A stretch of DNA of 64,000 bases from Streptomyces antarcticus (GCF_026627255.1 NZ_JAPNLM010000030.1:1-64000), one strand, 5' to 3'. Positions 1 to 8,906 are shown, counted from the first letter of the stretch. Notes: a model not told the origin generated them from the sequence alone. Made by a program: numbers and translations.

Positions 1-31
1 CGAGCGCCATGACCCCGAGGACGAGCGGGTA

Positions 32-268
32 CCACAGCGCTGCGCGCTGTGGAGGGGAAGCCCTGCGCTGCGCTCCGGGCGCCCCACCCTTCGGGTGGGG
101 CTGGCCTGCGCTGCGCTCCGGCCTGGTGTGGTTCCGCTGCGCTTCACCACACCTCCCACTCATCCCCTGCGCTGCGCTTCGGGGGTGAGTGGGAGTCACC
201 GGCCGCGCTGCGTGCGGCTGGTGATGGCCTTCCGCTGCGCTTCAGGCCGGCCCGGTCCGCTGCGCTCC
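32..268. repeat. Hairpin array with a constant 13-nt loop
   Basis: Six copies of the 13-mer T[G/C]CGCTGCGCT[C/T]C lie at 64-76, 107-119, 133-145, 168-180, 231-243 and 256-268. Most are flanked by short arms complementary to each other but different in each copy: GGCC/GGCC at 103-123, GGTGTGGT/ACCACACC at 125-153, CTCCCACTCA/TGAGTGGGAG at 153-195 and GGCCT/AGGCC at 226-248. A 9-bp hairpin with a TGC loop (32-52) and another with a TTC loop (81-101) belong to the same cluster. Stems vary while loops are conserved, which suggests selection for folded DNA or RNA. No gene is credible from 1 to about 660. Role unknown; proximity to a terminal-type helicase makes a replicon-end or replication role possible, but that is inference. 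Confidence 0.75.
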
Positions 269-570
269 CCGGCCTCGAGCCCGCTTCGCGGGCGGCTGGC
301 GGGATGGGCTGGTGGAGGGGTTGCTTTTCGGGTGCGGCCACGGACTGGGGTTGACGCCTTCGGCCCGTTGGGGGTCCGCCGCGCGCCACCACGGGGGCCC
401 TCCGGCTCTGGGGCCTGCTCCCGCGGGTGGCCTGGCTGGGTCCGCTGTACTCCACCATTCCCGGGAGGGACTTTCCGGCTGGGCCTCCAGTCCCTTCGGG
501 GTCCGCTGCGCGGGCTTGGCCGTAGGGAGGGGGTGGGGCCGCTCGTTCGTGTCGGGTTCCGCTGTAGCGA

Positions 571-589
571 CTGCATCGACTAGATGCAG
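571..589. promoter_or_regulatory. Inverted repeat upstream of the first gene
   Basis: CTGCATC and GATGCAG (7 bp each) flank a 5-nt spacer about 80 bp before the start codon at 671. It could be an operator of the 671/1253 gene pair. No clear -10 box was identified, so the assignment is tentative. Confidence 0.3.
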
Positions 590-670
590 CATGTACCGTT
601 GGCGGAAACACGGGACATCCACAGACCGTCTCGGCAGCAAGTGGTTTTTCTCTAGAAAGGACCAGTGGTC

Positions 671-1201
671 ATGTGGAGTGCTGAGGACGTGGCGCGGGAT
701 TCGGTTCGGCGCCAGGGGGACGGTCTGACCGGGGTTGTGGTTGCGGAGCGGGTCGCGGAGGCGGCGGTCAGGGAGCGGGAGACGGAACGGGCCCTGCTCG
801 GCGGGGCCTTCTCCGAGTACGGGTCGGAGCCGGAGCGGCTGGCCGTGGTCTGGGCGGCGAAGCACCGGGAGTGGCAGCGCGTCAGCCTCATGATGGACAC
901 CTCCGGGTGGGACGCGTACGAGCCGGAGCGGGACGTCCAAGGCTCCGTGTGGGAGCGGGAGCGTGATGAACGGCGGCAGGGGGTCCTGTCCGGACACGCC
1001 GCGCAGCTGGCGCGGCGGCAGGACGAACGGGACGAGCTGCGGACGGAGCTGTGGCTGTCCGCCGGCTCCAGCCGGCTGATCCGGGCGGCGGCCGCTCGGG
1101 CCGGACTGCGGCCCGTCGAGGTCCTGGCGCAGCTCGCCGAGCGGGTCGTGGTCGGCGAGGACGGCACGGTGTCCGTGCCGCCGTTCTCGCCGTCGTTATG
1201 A
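671..1201 (+). CDS. Hypothetical charged helical protein
   Basis: A 176-residue protein of unknown function. ATG at 671 is preferred because the GAAAGG ribosome-binding site at 655-660 is 10 nt away; a GTG at 665 is the alternative. Residues 15-120 are rich in Glu, Arg and Ala and probably helical, with no signal peptide or membrane segment. The last 40 residues contain a short helical segment (LIRAAAARAGLRPVEVLAQL) that could be a small HTH, but this is not clear. It lies 51 bp upstream of the helicase on the same strand and is probably co-transcribed with it, so it may be a helicase partner. Confidence that it is a gene rests on codon bias, ribosome-binding site and context only. Confidence 0.6.
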   Translation: MWSAEDVARDSVRRQGDGLTGVVVAERVAEAAVRERETERALLGGAFSEYGSEPERLAVVWAAKHREWQRVSLMMDTSGWDAYEPERDVQGSVWERERDERRQGVLSGHAAQLARRQDERDELRTELWLSAGSSRLIRAAAARAGLRPVEVLAQLAERVVVGEDGTVSVPPFSPSL

Positions 1202-1252
1202 CCTGCGGCCGCCTGAAAACCCGCCGGAATTAGTGATCGGAAGGTCAGGAGA

Positions 1253-4006
1253 ATGTCTGTGGTTCAGCTCAGGGAACACCAGGTCGTGCAGAAGTCGGCG
1301 TTCCGGAAATGGGTTGGATTCTCTGCAAGATCGTCTGTGCCCGCTCAGGGGGCCCGGGGCACGATCGTGTCCGCGACCGGCTCGGGGAAGACGATCATGG
1401 CCGCCGCGTCCGCGCTGGAGTGCTTCCCCGGCGGGCGGATCCTCGTCACCGTGCCAACCCTGGACCTCCTCGTGCAGACCGCGCAGGCGTGGCGCCGGGT
1501 TGGCCACCGGGCGCCGATGGTCGCGGTCTGCTCGCTCGAGAACGACGCGGTCCTGGAGCAGCTCGGGGTGCGTACGACCACCAACCCGATCCAGCTCGCC
1601 CTGTGGGCCGGCTCCGGGCCGGTCGTCGTGTTCGCCACGTACGCCTCGCTGGTGGACCGCGAGGACGTCGAGGCACCCGCGGGCCAGCGGAAGGTGCGGG
1701 GGCCCCTGGAGGCCGCGCTCGCGGGCGGGGAGCGGCTGTACGGGCAGGTGATGGCCCCGTTCGACCTCGCGGTCGTGGACGAGGCGCACTCGACCGCGGG
1801 GGATCTGGGGCGGCCGTGGGCGGCGATCCACGACAACACCCGGATCCCGGCCGCCTTCCGGCTCTACATGACGGCGACTCCGCGGATCCTTGCCGCGCCT
1901 AGGCCGGGGAAGGGCGCGGGCGGGCCTGAGCCGGTGATCGCGAGCATGGCCGACGATCCGGACGGCACCTACGGGGCCTGGCTCCCGGGGGCGGAGCTGG
2001 GGCTGTCCGAGGCAGTGGAGCGCGGGATCCTCGCCGGGTTCGAGATCGACGTCCTCGAGATCCGCGACCCCTCCCCCATCCTCGGCATCTCGGAGGAGGC
2101 GCTGCGGGGCCGGCGCCTGGCCCTGCTCCAGGCCGCGCTCCTGGAACACGCGGCCCGGCACAACCTCAAGACCGTCATGACGTTCCACCAGCGGGTCGAA
2201 GAAGCCGCCGCATTCGCCGCCAAGCTGCCCGAGACCGCCGCCGAGCTGCACACCGCGGCGGCGGGCTCGGACGCCGGGGTGGCAGCGGCGGCCATGGCGC
2301 AGGCGGCACTGCTCCCCCGGTCCTCGATCGGCGCCGAACCGTACGAGCTGGAGACCGGTCGCCACGTACCCCCGGACCGGGTCTGGGCGCAGTGGCTGTG
2401 CGGGGACCACCTCGTCGCCGAGCGCCGCGAGACCCTGCGGCAGTTCGCCAACGGCATCGATCCGGCCGGGCGGCGGGTGCACCGGGCGTTCCTCGCGTCC
2501 GTACGCGTCCTCGGCGAAGGGGTCGACATCACCGGCGAACGTGGCGTCGAGGCGATCTGCTTCGCCGACACGCGTGGGTCCCAGGTCGAGATCGTGCAGA
2601 ACATCGGCAGGGCGCTGCGACCCAACCCGGACGGGACGACGAAGGTCGCCAGGATCATCGTGCCGGTCTTCCTGGAACGGGGGGAGGACCCGGGCGACAT
2701 GGTCGCCTCGGCGTCGTTCGCACCCCTCGTCGCTGTCCTCAACGGGCTCCGGTCCCACTCGGAGAAGCTCGTCGAGCAGCTCGCCTCCCGAGCGCTCACC
2801 CGCGGACAGTACGAACGGCAGGTCCACGTCCAGCGCGACGAGGACGGCCGGATCACCGGCGCCAGCACCGCGGCCGGGGCCGGGGAGGACGGCGAGGGCC
2901 AGGAGCAGGGCGGTGCCGGCGCGGGCGCCGAGTCGGCGCTGCTGTACTTCTCCAGCCCGCGGGATCCTGCGACGATCGCGGCGTTCCTGCGTACCCGGGT
3001 GTACCGGCCGGAGTCCCTGGTCTGGCTGGAGGGGTACCAGGCCCTGCTGCGGTGGCGGGCGGAGAACGGGATCACCGGCCTGTACGCGGTCCCGTACGAC
3101 ACCGAAACCCCGGTCGGGGTGACCGAGGCGTTCCCGCTCGGCCGGTGGGTCCACCAACAGCGCAAAGCCCTACGCGGCGGGGAGCTGGAGGAACGGCGCA
3201 AAACCCTCCTCGACGCGGCTGAGGCCGGGATGGTGTGGGAGCCCGGCGAGGAAGCGTGGGAGACCAAACTCGCCGCGCTCCGCTCCTACCACCGGGCCAC
3301 CGGACACCTCGCACCCCGACAAGACGCCCTCTGGGGCGAAGGAGGGGCTGAGGGCGAGGCGATGATGCCGATCGGGCAGCACATCGCCAACCTCCGGCGG
3401 AAAGGCGGCCTCGGCAAGGACACGGAACGGGCGGAGAAGCGGGCGCAGCAGCTGACCGCGATCGACCCCGACTGGAACTGCCCGTGGCCGCTGGACTGGC
3501 AACGCCACCACCGGATCCTCGCCCAGCTCGCCGCCGACGAACCCGGCGGCCTGCTCCCCGCCATCCAGCCCGGCGTCCACTTCGACGGCGACGACCTCGG
3601 CAGGTGGCTCACACGGCAGCGGCTCCCCCACATCTGGGCACGGCTGACGAGCGAGCAGCAGGAACGACTTGCCGCGCTCGGCGTACGAGCCGCCGCGGCC
3701 CCGGCCCCGACCCCCGCCCCGGCGCCCGAGCCCGCGGGTGCGGGCGCGGGCAGCGGGGTGAAGGGGCCGTCCAAGGCACAGCAGGCGTTCCAACGGGGCC
3801 TGACAGCCCTCACGCAGTGGATCGAACGGGAAGGCACCGACCGGCCCGTCCCCCGCGGCCACGCCGAGCCGATCACCATCGACGGCGAGACCGAGCCGGT
3901 GACCGTCAAGCTCGGCGTATGGATCACCAACACCAAGCAGAGGCGGGACAAACTCGACCAGGCCCAGCGCGCAGCACTCGCGAAGCTGGGCGTGGATTGG
4001 GCATGA
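1253..4006 (+). CDS. DEAD/DEAH-box helicase with helicase-associated domains
   Basis: A 917-residue superfamily 2 helicase. Motif I (Walker A, ATGSGKT) is at about residues 40-47, the DEAH box (VVDEAHS) at about 173-179, a TATPR motif III follows, and motif VI (QNIGRALRPN) is at about 448-457. The C-terminal half carries helicase-associated repeats, recognisable from W-x-x-KLAAL, PIGQHIANLRRKGG and DWNCPWPLDWQ at about 660-770. A Pro/Ala linker (about 810-830) precedes a second repeat, KAQQAFQRGL to LGVDWA. AGGAGA lies directly before the ATG. Helicases of this type are common near the ends of linear Streptomyces replicons (family knowledge); a role in DNA-end maintenance or conjugation is inferred. 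Its 3' third is duplicated repeatedly downstream in this window. Confidence 0.92.
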   Translation: MSVVQLREHQVVQKSAFRKWVGFSARSSVPAQGARGTIVSATGSGKTIMAAASALECFPGGRILVTVPTLDLLVQTAQAWRRVGHRAPMVAVCSLENDAVLEQLGVRTTTNPIQLALWAGSGPVVVFATYASLVDREDVEAPAGQRKVRGPLEAALAGGERLYGQVMAPFDLAVVDEAHSTAGDLGRPWAAIHDNTRIPAAFRLYMTATPRILAAPRPGKGAGGPEPVIASMADDPDGTYGAWLPGAELGLSEAVERGILAGFEIDVLEIRDPSPILGISEEALRGRRLALLQAALLEHAARHNLKTVMTFHQRVEEAAAFAAKLPETAAELHTAAAGSDAGVAAAAMAQAALLPRSSIGAEPYELETGRHVPPDRVWAQWLCGDHLVAERRETLRQFANGIDPAGRRVHRAFLASVRVLGEGVDITGERGVEAICFADTRGSQVEIVQNIGRALRPNPDGTTKVARIIVPVFLERGEDPGDMVASASFAPLVAVLNGLRSHSEKLVEQLASRALTRGQYERQVHVQRDEDGRITGASTAAGAGEDGEGQEQGGAGAGAESALLYFSSPRDPATIAAFLRTRVYRPESLVWLEGYQALLRWRAENGITGLYAVPYDTETPVGVTEAFPLGRWVHQQRKALRGGELEERRKTLLDAAEAGMVWEPGEEAWETKLAALRSYHRATGHLAPRQDALWGEGGAEGEAMMPIGQHIANLRRKGGLGKDTERAEKRAQQLTAIDPDWNCPWPLDWQRHHRILAQLAADEPGGLLPAIQPGVHFDGDDLGRWLTRQRLPHIWARLTSEQQERLAALGVRAAAAPAPTPAPAPEPAGAGAGSGVKGPSKAQQAFQRGLTALTQWIEREGTDRPVPRGHAEPITIDGETEPVTVKLGVWITNTKQRRDKLDQAQRAALAKLGVDWA

Positions 4007-4049
4007 CGCCGACTTTGTGCAGCCGTCGAGCCCAGGCGCAGAGCGGGGA

Positions 4050-4823
4050 TCACTCCCGTTCGTCAGCCCTGGCCGCGTATCTGGCCTGGACGTGGTGAAG
4101 AAGCGAGCGGGTGTGCTGGGTAAGGGGCCGGTGCTGGCTCTCGTCGATGACCAGGGCCATCAGCACATGATCCGGGCCGCCTCTTACGGCGTCGCGGATC
4201 GTTGAAACTCGGAGGTTGGGCCAGTAGCGGCCGTGCGCGAATCCTGAGGCGGCGCGCCAGACCGCGGTGACCTTGCGGGGCTGCAGCCCGGCGCATTCGG
4301 CAGCGTCCTCTATCAGCTTCCCGGCTTCCGGCTTGGCCAGCTTGTCGCGGATGCCCAGGGTCAGGGCGAGGGCGTCGATCTCCTGGACGCGCTCACGGCC
4401 CGTTTTGCCGCCGGTGCCCGGTGTGTGGTCGGTTTCTTCCTCGTGCTGGGCCCGGTTGCGCATGTCCTCACGCCACAGACGCAAGGTTCGGCGCCGGCGC
4501 TCGGGGCGATCAGGACCGTCCAGGAGCCAGGCGGCCGTCGCGAAGTTCTCCAGCGCACCGCGCATCAGAGTCCATGGGCTCGTCGGGTCCACTTCGCCGG
4601 CACGTACGAGCCTGCGCAGCGCGTCCGCGTGGGCGACTCCCGCGGTGAAGGAGTTGCGGATCAGCGTCGAAGCGCCGTACTGGCCCAGGGGCGCGTCGTC
4701 GGTAGCCAGGCTGCTGGAGGGCTGCGGTGCCGGGAGCTGTCGGTAGGCACCCTCACCTCGCAGGCTCTCGATGTCCACGAACAGCGGCTGCAGGTAGGCG
4801 TACTTGAAGGGAGGCGGTGTCAT
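4050..4823 (-). CDS. Conserved hypothetical, possibly HEPN-like helical protein
   Basis: A 257-residue protein convergent with the helicase (43 bp apart). The ATG at 4823 (MTPPPFKYAY) is chosen because the reading frame further upstream has no coding character. The protein is mostly helical: LMRGALENFATAAWLL at about residues 95-110, a charged middle, and a C-terminal VWRAASGFAHGRYW segment. A helical protein ending in a Ser-x-x-x-His-Gly-type motif resembles several uncharacterised HEPN-like/DUF families found near stress and defence genes. Without a profile search this remains a resemblance; function unknown. Confidence 0.6.
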   Translation of the reverse strand: MTPPPFKYAYLQPLFVDIESLRGEGAYRQLPAPQPSSSLATDDAPLGQYGASTLIRNSFTAGVAHADALRRLVRAGEVDPTSPWTLMRGALENFATAAWLLDGPDRPERRRRTLRLWREDMRNRAQHEEETDHTPGTGGKTGRERVQEIDALALTLGIRDKLAKPEAGKLIEDAAECAGLQPRKVTAVWRAASGFAHGRYWPNLRVSTIRDAVRGGPDHVLMALVIDESQHRPLTQHTRSLLHHVQARYAARADERE

Positions 4824-5481
4824 GACCGGCAGGGTAGAGCCCGCCACTGACACCCCCATGCCGTCAGCGCGAGCCCTCGTGAGCCGCCCCGGGCATTGCT
4901 GTTCAGGACCCTCAGGGACGCCGACGGTCTTCAACGTCTCAGCACTGCCGGCTAGGTGTACGACCACGGCGGCACCCCTCTCCTGCCCGCACCGGGCGCC
5001 GCGCCCGCACCCCGCGACCGGCGGATGCGGCACCCTCCCAGCGAGACGCCCCGCCAGGCGCCGGGCCGGTGCCCGCCCCGCGGGCAGCGTGCCGCTGGAC
5101 TTCCTCCGACAGGACAAAGTCCCTCTGCACCATGCCGAGGTGGCCCGCCCGCAACGCGGCCGCGAGCAGCGCCCCGTTCAGCAGCAGGCTGCAGGCAGCG
5201 ATCCGCTCACGACAGCGCCCGCCCGGAAGCCCTGGCGTCCGGGGGCGGGAGCCGTCGCCATCACCGCGTACGCCCCGCGCCCCTGACCGGGGCGGCCTGC
5301 TGCAGGTGCGCGGGGACCGCGGCCTCCGCCGGGGCCGGCTGTCCGGGGGCCCGGCGGGTGGGGTGGAGCGGGAGCGGCCGCCGCTGCGGACACTCCCCTC
5401 GCCCCGGCCGCCCGCTCGGCGCGCTGGAAGCCCCGCGCGGCCCGCGCCCGCCTCGCGGAGCAGGCCGTGAGAGGACCTCCC
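4824..5481 (-). pseudogene. Gene-free stretch with a decayed coding tail (copy 1)
   Basis: No convincing intact gene. Positions about 5225-5400 match about 9537-9735 closely (including the shared block ACCGCGTACGCCCCGCGCC) and more distantly match 16.3 and 18.0 kb. Read on the minus strand the four copies encode a Pro/Ala-rich tail around the motif APGQPAPAEAAVPAH. These are remnants of one gene family rather than independent genes. The 18.0-kb copy is longest and suggests a mobilisation-type protein. Confidence 0.5.
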
Positions 5482-6300
5482 TCATGCCACCCGCTGCCGC
5501 CGTGTAGGGCGGGGCTCGGAGTACCGGATCGTCCCGTCTCGCAGCGGCACGTCGTAGAGCTCCCGCAGCATGTCCGTCCCCCGGGAGCGTGCAACCAGGC
5601 CGGGGCCGTGGTGCAGGTCGGCCAGGCGGACGGACCCGATACCGGCAGTCCTCTCCGCGTGGCGCTCGCGCTCGACTCTCAGAGCGGCGTCTGCCGCCGT
5701 CATGCCCCCCTGGAAAACCTCCCAGCCGCGGGCCGGCGCCGGGGCCGCGATCCGGTCGTAGGCGTCCGCCCAGCGCACACGCAGACGCAGTCCGACGCCG
5801 CAGGCCTCCAGGAAGGCCAGGCACTGCTGGCGGCTGGCCGGGAGCACCTGTCCGGCCACGACCCGCCCCGCCGTACTGACCGGCAGCAAATGCCTTCCGC
5901 CCGCCAGAACCGACAGGCGGCGCAGCGTCGGTGCGCCGGCCCGCTCGTAGAAGTAGACCAGCGCCTGGCTGAGCGCCCCCGGGGTGGTGACCAGTTCAGG
6001 AGAGGCAGGGCGGCGGCGTCCCTGCAGGCGGCCCCGCTCGGCGATCCGGGCATCCAGCCACAACTGCGCAAGGCCCTCGTCGTCCTGGGCGTGGCAGGCG
6101 GCGGCGATCGCCTCGACCGTCTCCCGGGCGGGCACGTGCCGGCCCGAGGTGGCGCGCTTGAGGGCGGTCGCCGAGACCCCGGAGCGTGCCGCGAGCTTGT
6201 CGTACGACAGCCCGGCCGCGGTACGCAGCTCGCGCAGGGCCACAGCGAGGGCGCCGCGGGCCGGGAGGGTGTGGTCGACGGGGGATTCAGGTCGTCCCAT
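5482..6300 (-). CDS. XRE-family transcriptional regulator
   Basis: A 272-residue DNA-binding protein. Residues about 18-72 form an XRE-type helix-turn-helix (LRELRTAAGLSYDKLAARSG, then VSATALKRATSG), followed by a 200-residue C-terminal region of the Streptomyces XRE kind that I cannot assign to a ligand. It starts 15 bp downstream of the stop codon of the small membrane protein gene at 6316-6603 and is probably in the same transcript. Two strong hairpins lie upstream of the pair. The target is unknown; autoregulation would be typical of the family. Confidence 0.85.
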   Translation of the reverse strand: MGRPESPVDHTLPARGALAVALRELRTAAGLSYDKLAARSGVSATALKRATSGRHVPARETVEAIAAACHAQDDEGLAQLWLDARIAERGRLQGRRRPASPELVTTPGALSQALVYFYERAGAPTLRRLSVLAGGRHLLPVSTAGRVVAGQVLPASRQQCLAFLEACGVGLRLRVRWADAYDRIAAPAPARGWEVFQGGMTAADAALRVERERHAERTAGIGSVRLADLHHGPGLVARSRGTDMLRELYDVPLRDGTIRYSEPRPTRRQRVA

Positions 6301-6315
6301 GGACCCTGCCCCGCT

Positions 6316-6603
6316 CTACCGGCCGGCCTGGAGGGCCGCGCGGGCGGCCGCGGCCACCACGCTCCGGCCTCCCGGTGTGAGGGCGATGACCAGGACGGTG
6401 CCGATCGCGCCCGCGCCGCCCAGCAGCGGGAAGATCTCCCCCGTCGGCATCCCCCGCAGGCTCAGCACCACGGCCAGGACGCACACCACCGGCATCACGA
6501 CACTGATCACGATCGCCTGCGGCATCGTCAGGCCGCCCGGCCTGCCCTCCGGCCCACGCCCCTGCGGGGCGCTCGCGCGGGCGGCTTCCTGCTGTACTGC
6601 CAT
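6316..6603 (-). CDS. Small two-helix membrane protein
   Basis: A 95-residue protein, ATG at 6603 with GGAG about 8 nt upstream. Two hydrophobic segments, about residues 28-48 (AIVISVVMPVVCVLAVVLSL) and about 58-78 (FPLLGGAGAIGTVLVIAL), are flanked by charged ends. It resembles the small membrane proteins common on Streptomyces plasmids; no domain is recognised. It is the first gene of a two-gene unit with the XRE regulator. An upstream in-frame extension to 6693 runs through the hairpins and is not believed. Confidence 0.7.
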   Translation of the reverse strand: MAVQQEAARASAPQGRGPEGRPGGLTMPQAIVISVVMPVVCVLAVVLSLRGMPTGEIFPLLGGAGAIGTVLVIALTPGGRSVVAAAARAALQAGR

Positions 6604-6618
6604 AGCGGTCTCCAGACC

Positions 6619-6672
6619 GGGGTGCCGGACGGCACCCCTGATAGCCGGGAGGGCGCCGGATGGCGCCCTCCC
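6619..6672. promoter_or_regulatory. Two tandem strong hairpins before a minus-strand gene
   Basis: GGGGTGCC-GGAC-GGCACCCC at 6619-6638 and GGGAGGGCGCC-GGAT-GGCGCCCTCCC at 6647-6672 are perfect stems of 8 and 11 bp with similar four-base loops. They end 16 nt before the start codon of the gene at 6603, so in its transcript they would form leader structures. No T-run follows on either strand, so simple intrinsic termination is not obvious. Confidence 0.6.
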
Positions 6673-7214
6673 GTAGTGGTGACTCCGCGCCAAGTGGCGC
6701 TCCCCCAGGGGCGATTGCCGTCGCCTGTCCGGGGATCACAAGCATGACAGACAGTCACAGCACCCCGAAGCGCGGAAACCCGGCAGCCCACCCGATAAGT
6801 CTGGAATGCGCATTCATTCGTCCGCTGGTGTCCCCGCTGTCCCACTTGCACACACCGACTCCCTTGGAGCGACCTGACCTGCACAAATACCGGGGGCACC
6901 TACCGGGATGCATAGGTGGCCTGCTGCCGGCTCCGTCACCGGTCCCCGTGCAGCGCCCCCACCAACAGGGCGCCCGGCCCCGTTCGTCCGCTCGCGTCCA
7001 AGGAGAAGTTGCGTTCCGGTCCGCCGGCACGGCACCGTGGGGTGCAGACCGACCGGGCAACCGGCGGAACCCCTGAAGTGGTGACTCCGCAGCAGGGACA
7101 CAACGAAGCACCGCGTTGCCGCGCGAACGCTTCACACAGCAGGGCCGACCCGCACACGGGGCCGGCCCTGCCGCCATTTTCCGGCCCCGCGACCGGCCCG
7201 GAACCGCACCGCCC
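6673..7214. other. Stretch without a recognisable gene
   Basis: Both strands were read. Open frames exist (for example about 6660-7076 plus and 6755-7177 minus), but they have mixed codon use, no ribosome-binding site and no recognisable protein features. The stretch is less GC-rich at 6740-6900. Promoters for the leftward 6603 unit should lie here, but I could not identify boxes with confidence. Confidence 0.4.
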
Positions 7215-7242
7215 GGGCTCCGTAAACCGGTTTACGGAGCCC
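7215..7242. promoter_or_regulatory. 28-bp perfect palindrome
   Basis: GGGCTCCGTAAACC is followed immediately by its exact reverse complement GGTTTACGGAGCCC. The centre (AAACCGGTTT) has the CG-centred form typical of LacI-type operators; folded as a hairpin it would have a CCGG loop and a 12-bp stem. It stands about 40 bp upstream of a decayed helicase tail, so the gene it once controlled may be lost. Confidence 0.6.
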
Positions 7243-7280
7243 GCTCAGCCCGAGTTCCCCGGCAGCCCGCAGCGCGACGC

Positions 7281-7662
7281 CGGTGACCCTGCACGGCGAG
7301 GACATCGGACGCTGGCTCGCCACCCAGCGCCGCGACTTCGGGAAGCCGAACGAGGAGTAGCAGCGCAGGGCCGGCGAGCTGAGCGGTGGGGAAGGGCCTG
7401 ACGGGCCCGTAAGGCCCCGCGAAGCGTGTCGTGGCGTCCGGGCCGGGCAAGGGCGGCAGGCGTGCCGGAAGGGTGTCACGGCCCTCGCGCAGTACGCCGC
7501 GCGGGCAGGGCGGCTGCCGAGGCGCGGAGTCGTGCAGGTCCTGGCCGACGGGACCGAGCACCGCACCGGGATCTGGATCGGGAACACGAGGCCCGCCGCG
7601 ACCGGCTCGACGCGGCGCAGCTGCGCGCGCTCGCCGAGCTCGGCGTCGCCTGGGCCCGGTGA
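7281..7662 (+). pseudogene. Decayed helicase-associated tail (fragment 1)
   Basis: Translating from about 7281 gives VTLHGEDIGRWLATQRRD and then a stop, matching the GVHFDGDDLGRWLTRQ segment of the helicase at 1253-4006. Further on, VLADGTEHRTGIWIGN and, in another frame, RDRLDAAQLRALAELGVAWA ending at 7662 match its last 60 residues. In-frame stops and at least one frameshift make it non-functional. Homology begins abruptly near 7280, close to the palindrome at 7215-7242. Confidence 0.75.
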
Positions 7663-7997
7663 CCGGGTCGGGCGCCGTTGCAGAATTCTGGAACGGCGCG
7701 GCGCCCGGGTCAGGTGCGCGGGTAGTCGTGGCCCGGTGGCGGGTACTGCTGGCCGGGGAGTCCGGCGACGCCGAAGAGGACGATCCGCTCGAACTCCGGC
7801 AGCTCCCCCGCCCGCCCGTGGTTCGTGGCGCCGATCGAGCGGACGGCGTATCCGCGGTTGAAACACGCGGTGTCGGCGCGGAAGTTACCCACCTCGGCAG
7901 CACGCATCCGGGAGGCAACGGCGCTGCCCCGGCTCGAGGCCGCGTCAGCGGCAGGCCGGAGAGGGCACGGAGGGTGGCGGTGCAGGGACTCGGCCGT

Positions 7998-8888
7998 TCA
8001 CCGGCTCCGGTCGACGCGGTCGACGAAGTCGCCGACCGCGGTGGCGAAGGCGGCGGGCGCCTCCTGCGCGACGAAATGCCCGACGTCCGGGATCGTGACC
8101 GCGGTGACGTCGCCGGCGACCTGGCGCATCGTCCGCTCGGTGAAGGGGGCGTTGATGCCGTCGACGGCGAGCACGGGAACGGTCAGCGGCCGAGACTCGG
8201 CCAGTTGCCGCATCCGGTCGCCGCCGGTCAGGGAGGAACGGTAGAGCCCCTCGGTGCCGCGCCAGCCGCCCGGCCGCGCGTAGGTGCGGGCGAACTCGTC
8301 GAGGTCGGCCTCGGCGACCCCGCCCGGCACCATCGTCATCACCGAGACGGCCCAGTCGAGCATCACTCGCTCGCGGCCGGCCAGGAACAGCTCCGGAATT
8401 CCCGGGGCGGCCAGGAATCCCACGTGCCAGGAGCCGCCGTTCATCACGTCGGCCAGCATCTCCCAGCCGTACCCCGGAAGGGTGGTCTCGACGCCGGTGA
8501 AGCTGAGGACGTCGCCGGGGTGCGTGGCCGCGAACGCGAAGACCGGCCCGCCGCTGATGTCCTGGCAGGTCACATGCACGGGCCCCACGCCGAGGTGGGC
8601 GACCAGCCGGTGCAGGTCCTCCGCCATGGTGGCCAAGTCGTGGTCGCCGTCGGCGATGCCGGAGTCGCCGAAGCCGCGCAGGTCGACGGCGAACACCCGG
8701 TGGGTGGCGGCGAGCAGCGGGATGACGTCGCGGAAGGCCCACCAGGACTCCGGCCACCCGTGTACCAGCAGGATCGGGGAGCCGCTGTCGCCCGCCGAGA
8801 CGTAGTGCAACGTGGTGCCGTTGACCTCGGCGGTGTGGTGCGTGACGCCCGCCACGGCGGGCGAGGCGGTCACGAAAGAGCTGGTCAT
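7998..8888 (-). CDS. Alpha/beta hydrolase, epoxide-hydrolase-like
   Basis: A 296-residue alpha/beta-hydrolase-fold enzyme. The HGWPESW oxyanion motif is at residues 43-49. The nucleophile elbow is CQDISGG, with Asp110 at the nucleophile position, as in epoxide hydrolases and haloalkane dehalogenases rather than serine esterases. The catalytic His is probably His271 (VGHFVAQEAP). Substrate unknown. ATG at 8888 is chosen; upstream codons run into the operator. It is divergent from the MarR regulator gene with 81 bp between them, an arrangement in which the regulator usually represses both genes and is released by a small aromatic or electrophilic ligand (inference). Confidence 0.9.
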   Translation of the reverse strand: MTSSFVTASPAVAGVTHHTAEVNGTTLHYVSAGDSGSPILLVHGWPESWWAFRDVIPLLAATHRVFAVDLRGFGDSGIADGDHDLATMAEDLHRLVAHLGVGPVHVTCQDISGGPVFAFAATHPGDVLSFTGVETTLPGYGWEMLADVMNGGSWHVGFLAAPGIPELFLAGRERVMLDWAVSVMTMVPGGVAEADLDEFARTYARPGGWRGTEGLYRSSLTGGDRMRQLAESRPLTVPVLAVDGINAPFTERTMRQVAGDVTAVTIPDVGHFVAQEAPAAFATAVGDFVDRVDRSR

Positions 8889-8906
8889 GCGATGACTCCC
8901 AAGATA

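Noticed and set aside
1..60. Start of the window as an actual linear-replicon telomere
   Set aside because: Hairpins are present, but the sequence begins inside ordinary GC-rich DNA and I cannot see a known telomere consensus at position 1, so the end of the molecule is not shown.
1196..3157. Long minus-strand open frame of about 650 codons opposite the helicase
   Set aside because: It is a high-GC mirror of the helicase gene: Arg/Gly/Pro-rich, no ribosome-binding site, no protein motif, while the plus strand has clear helicase motifs throughout.
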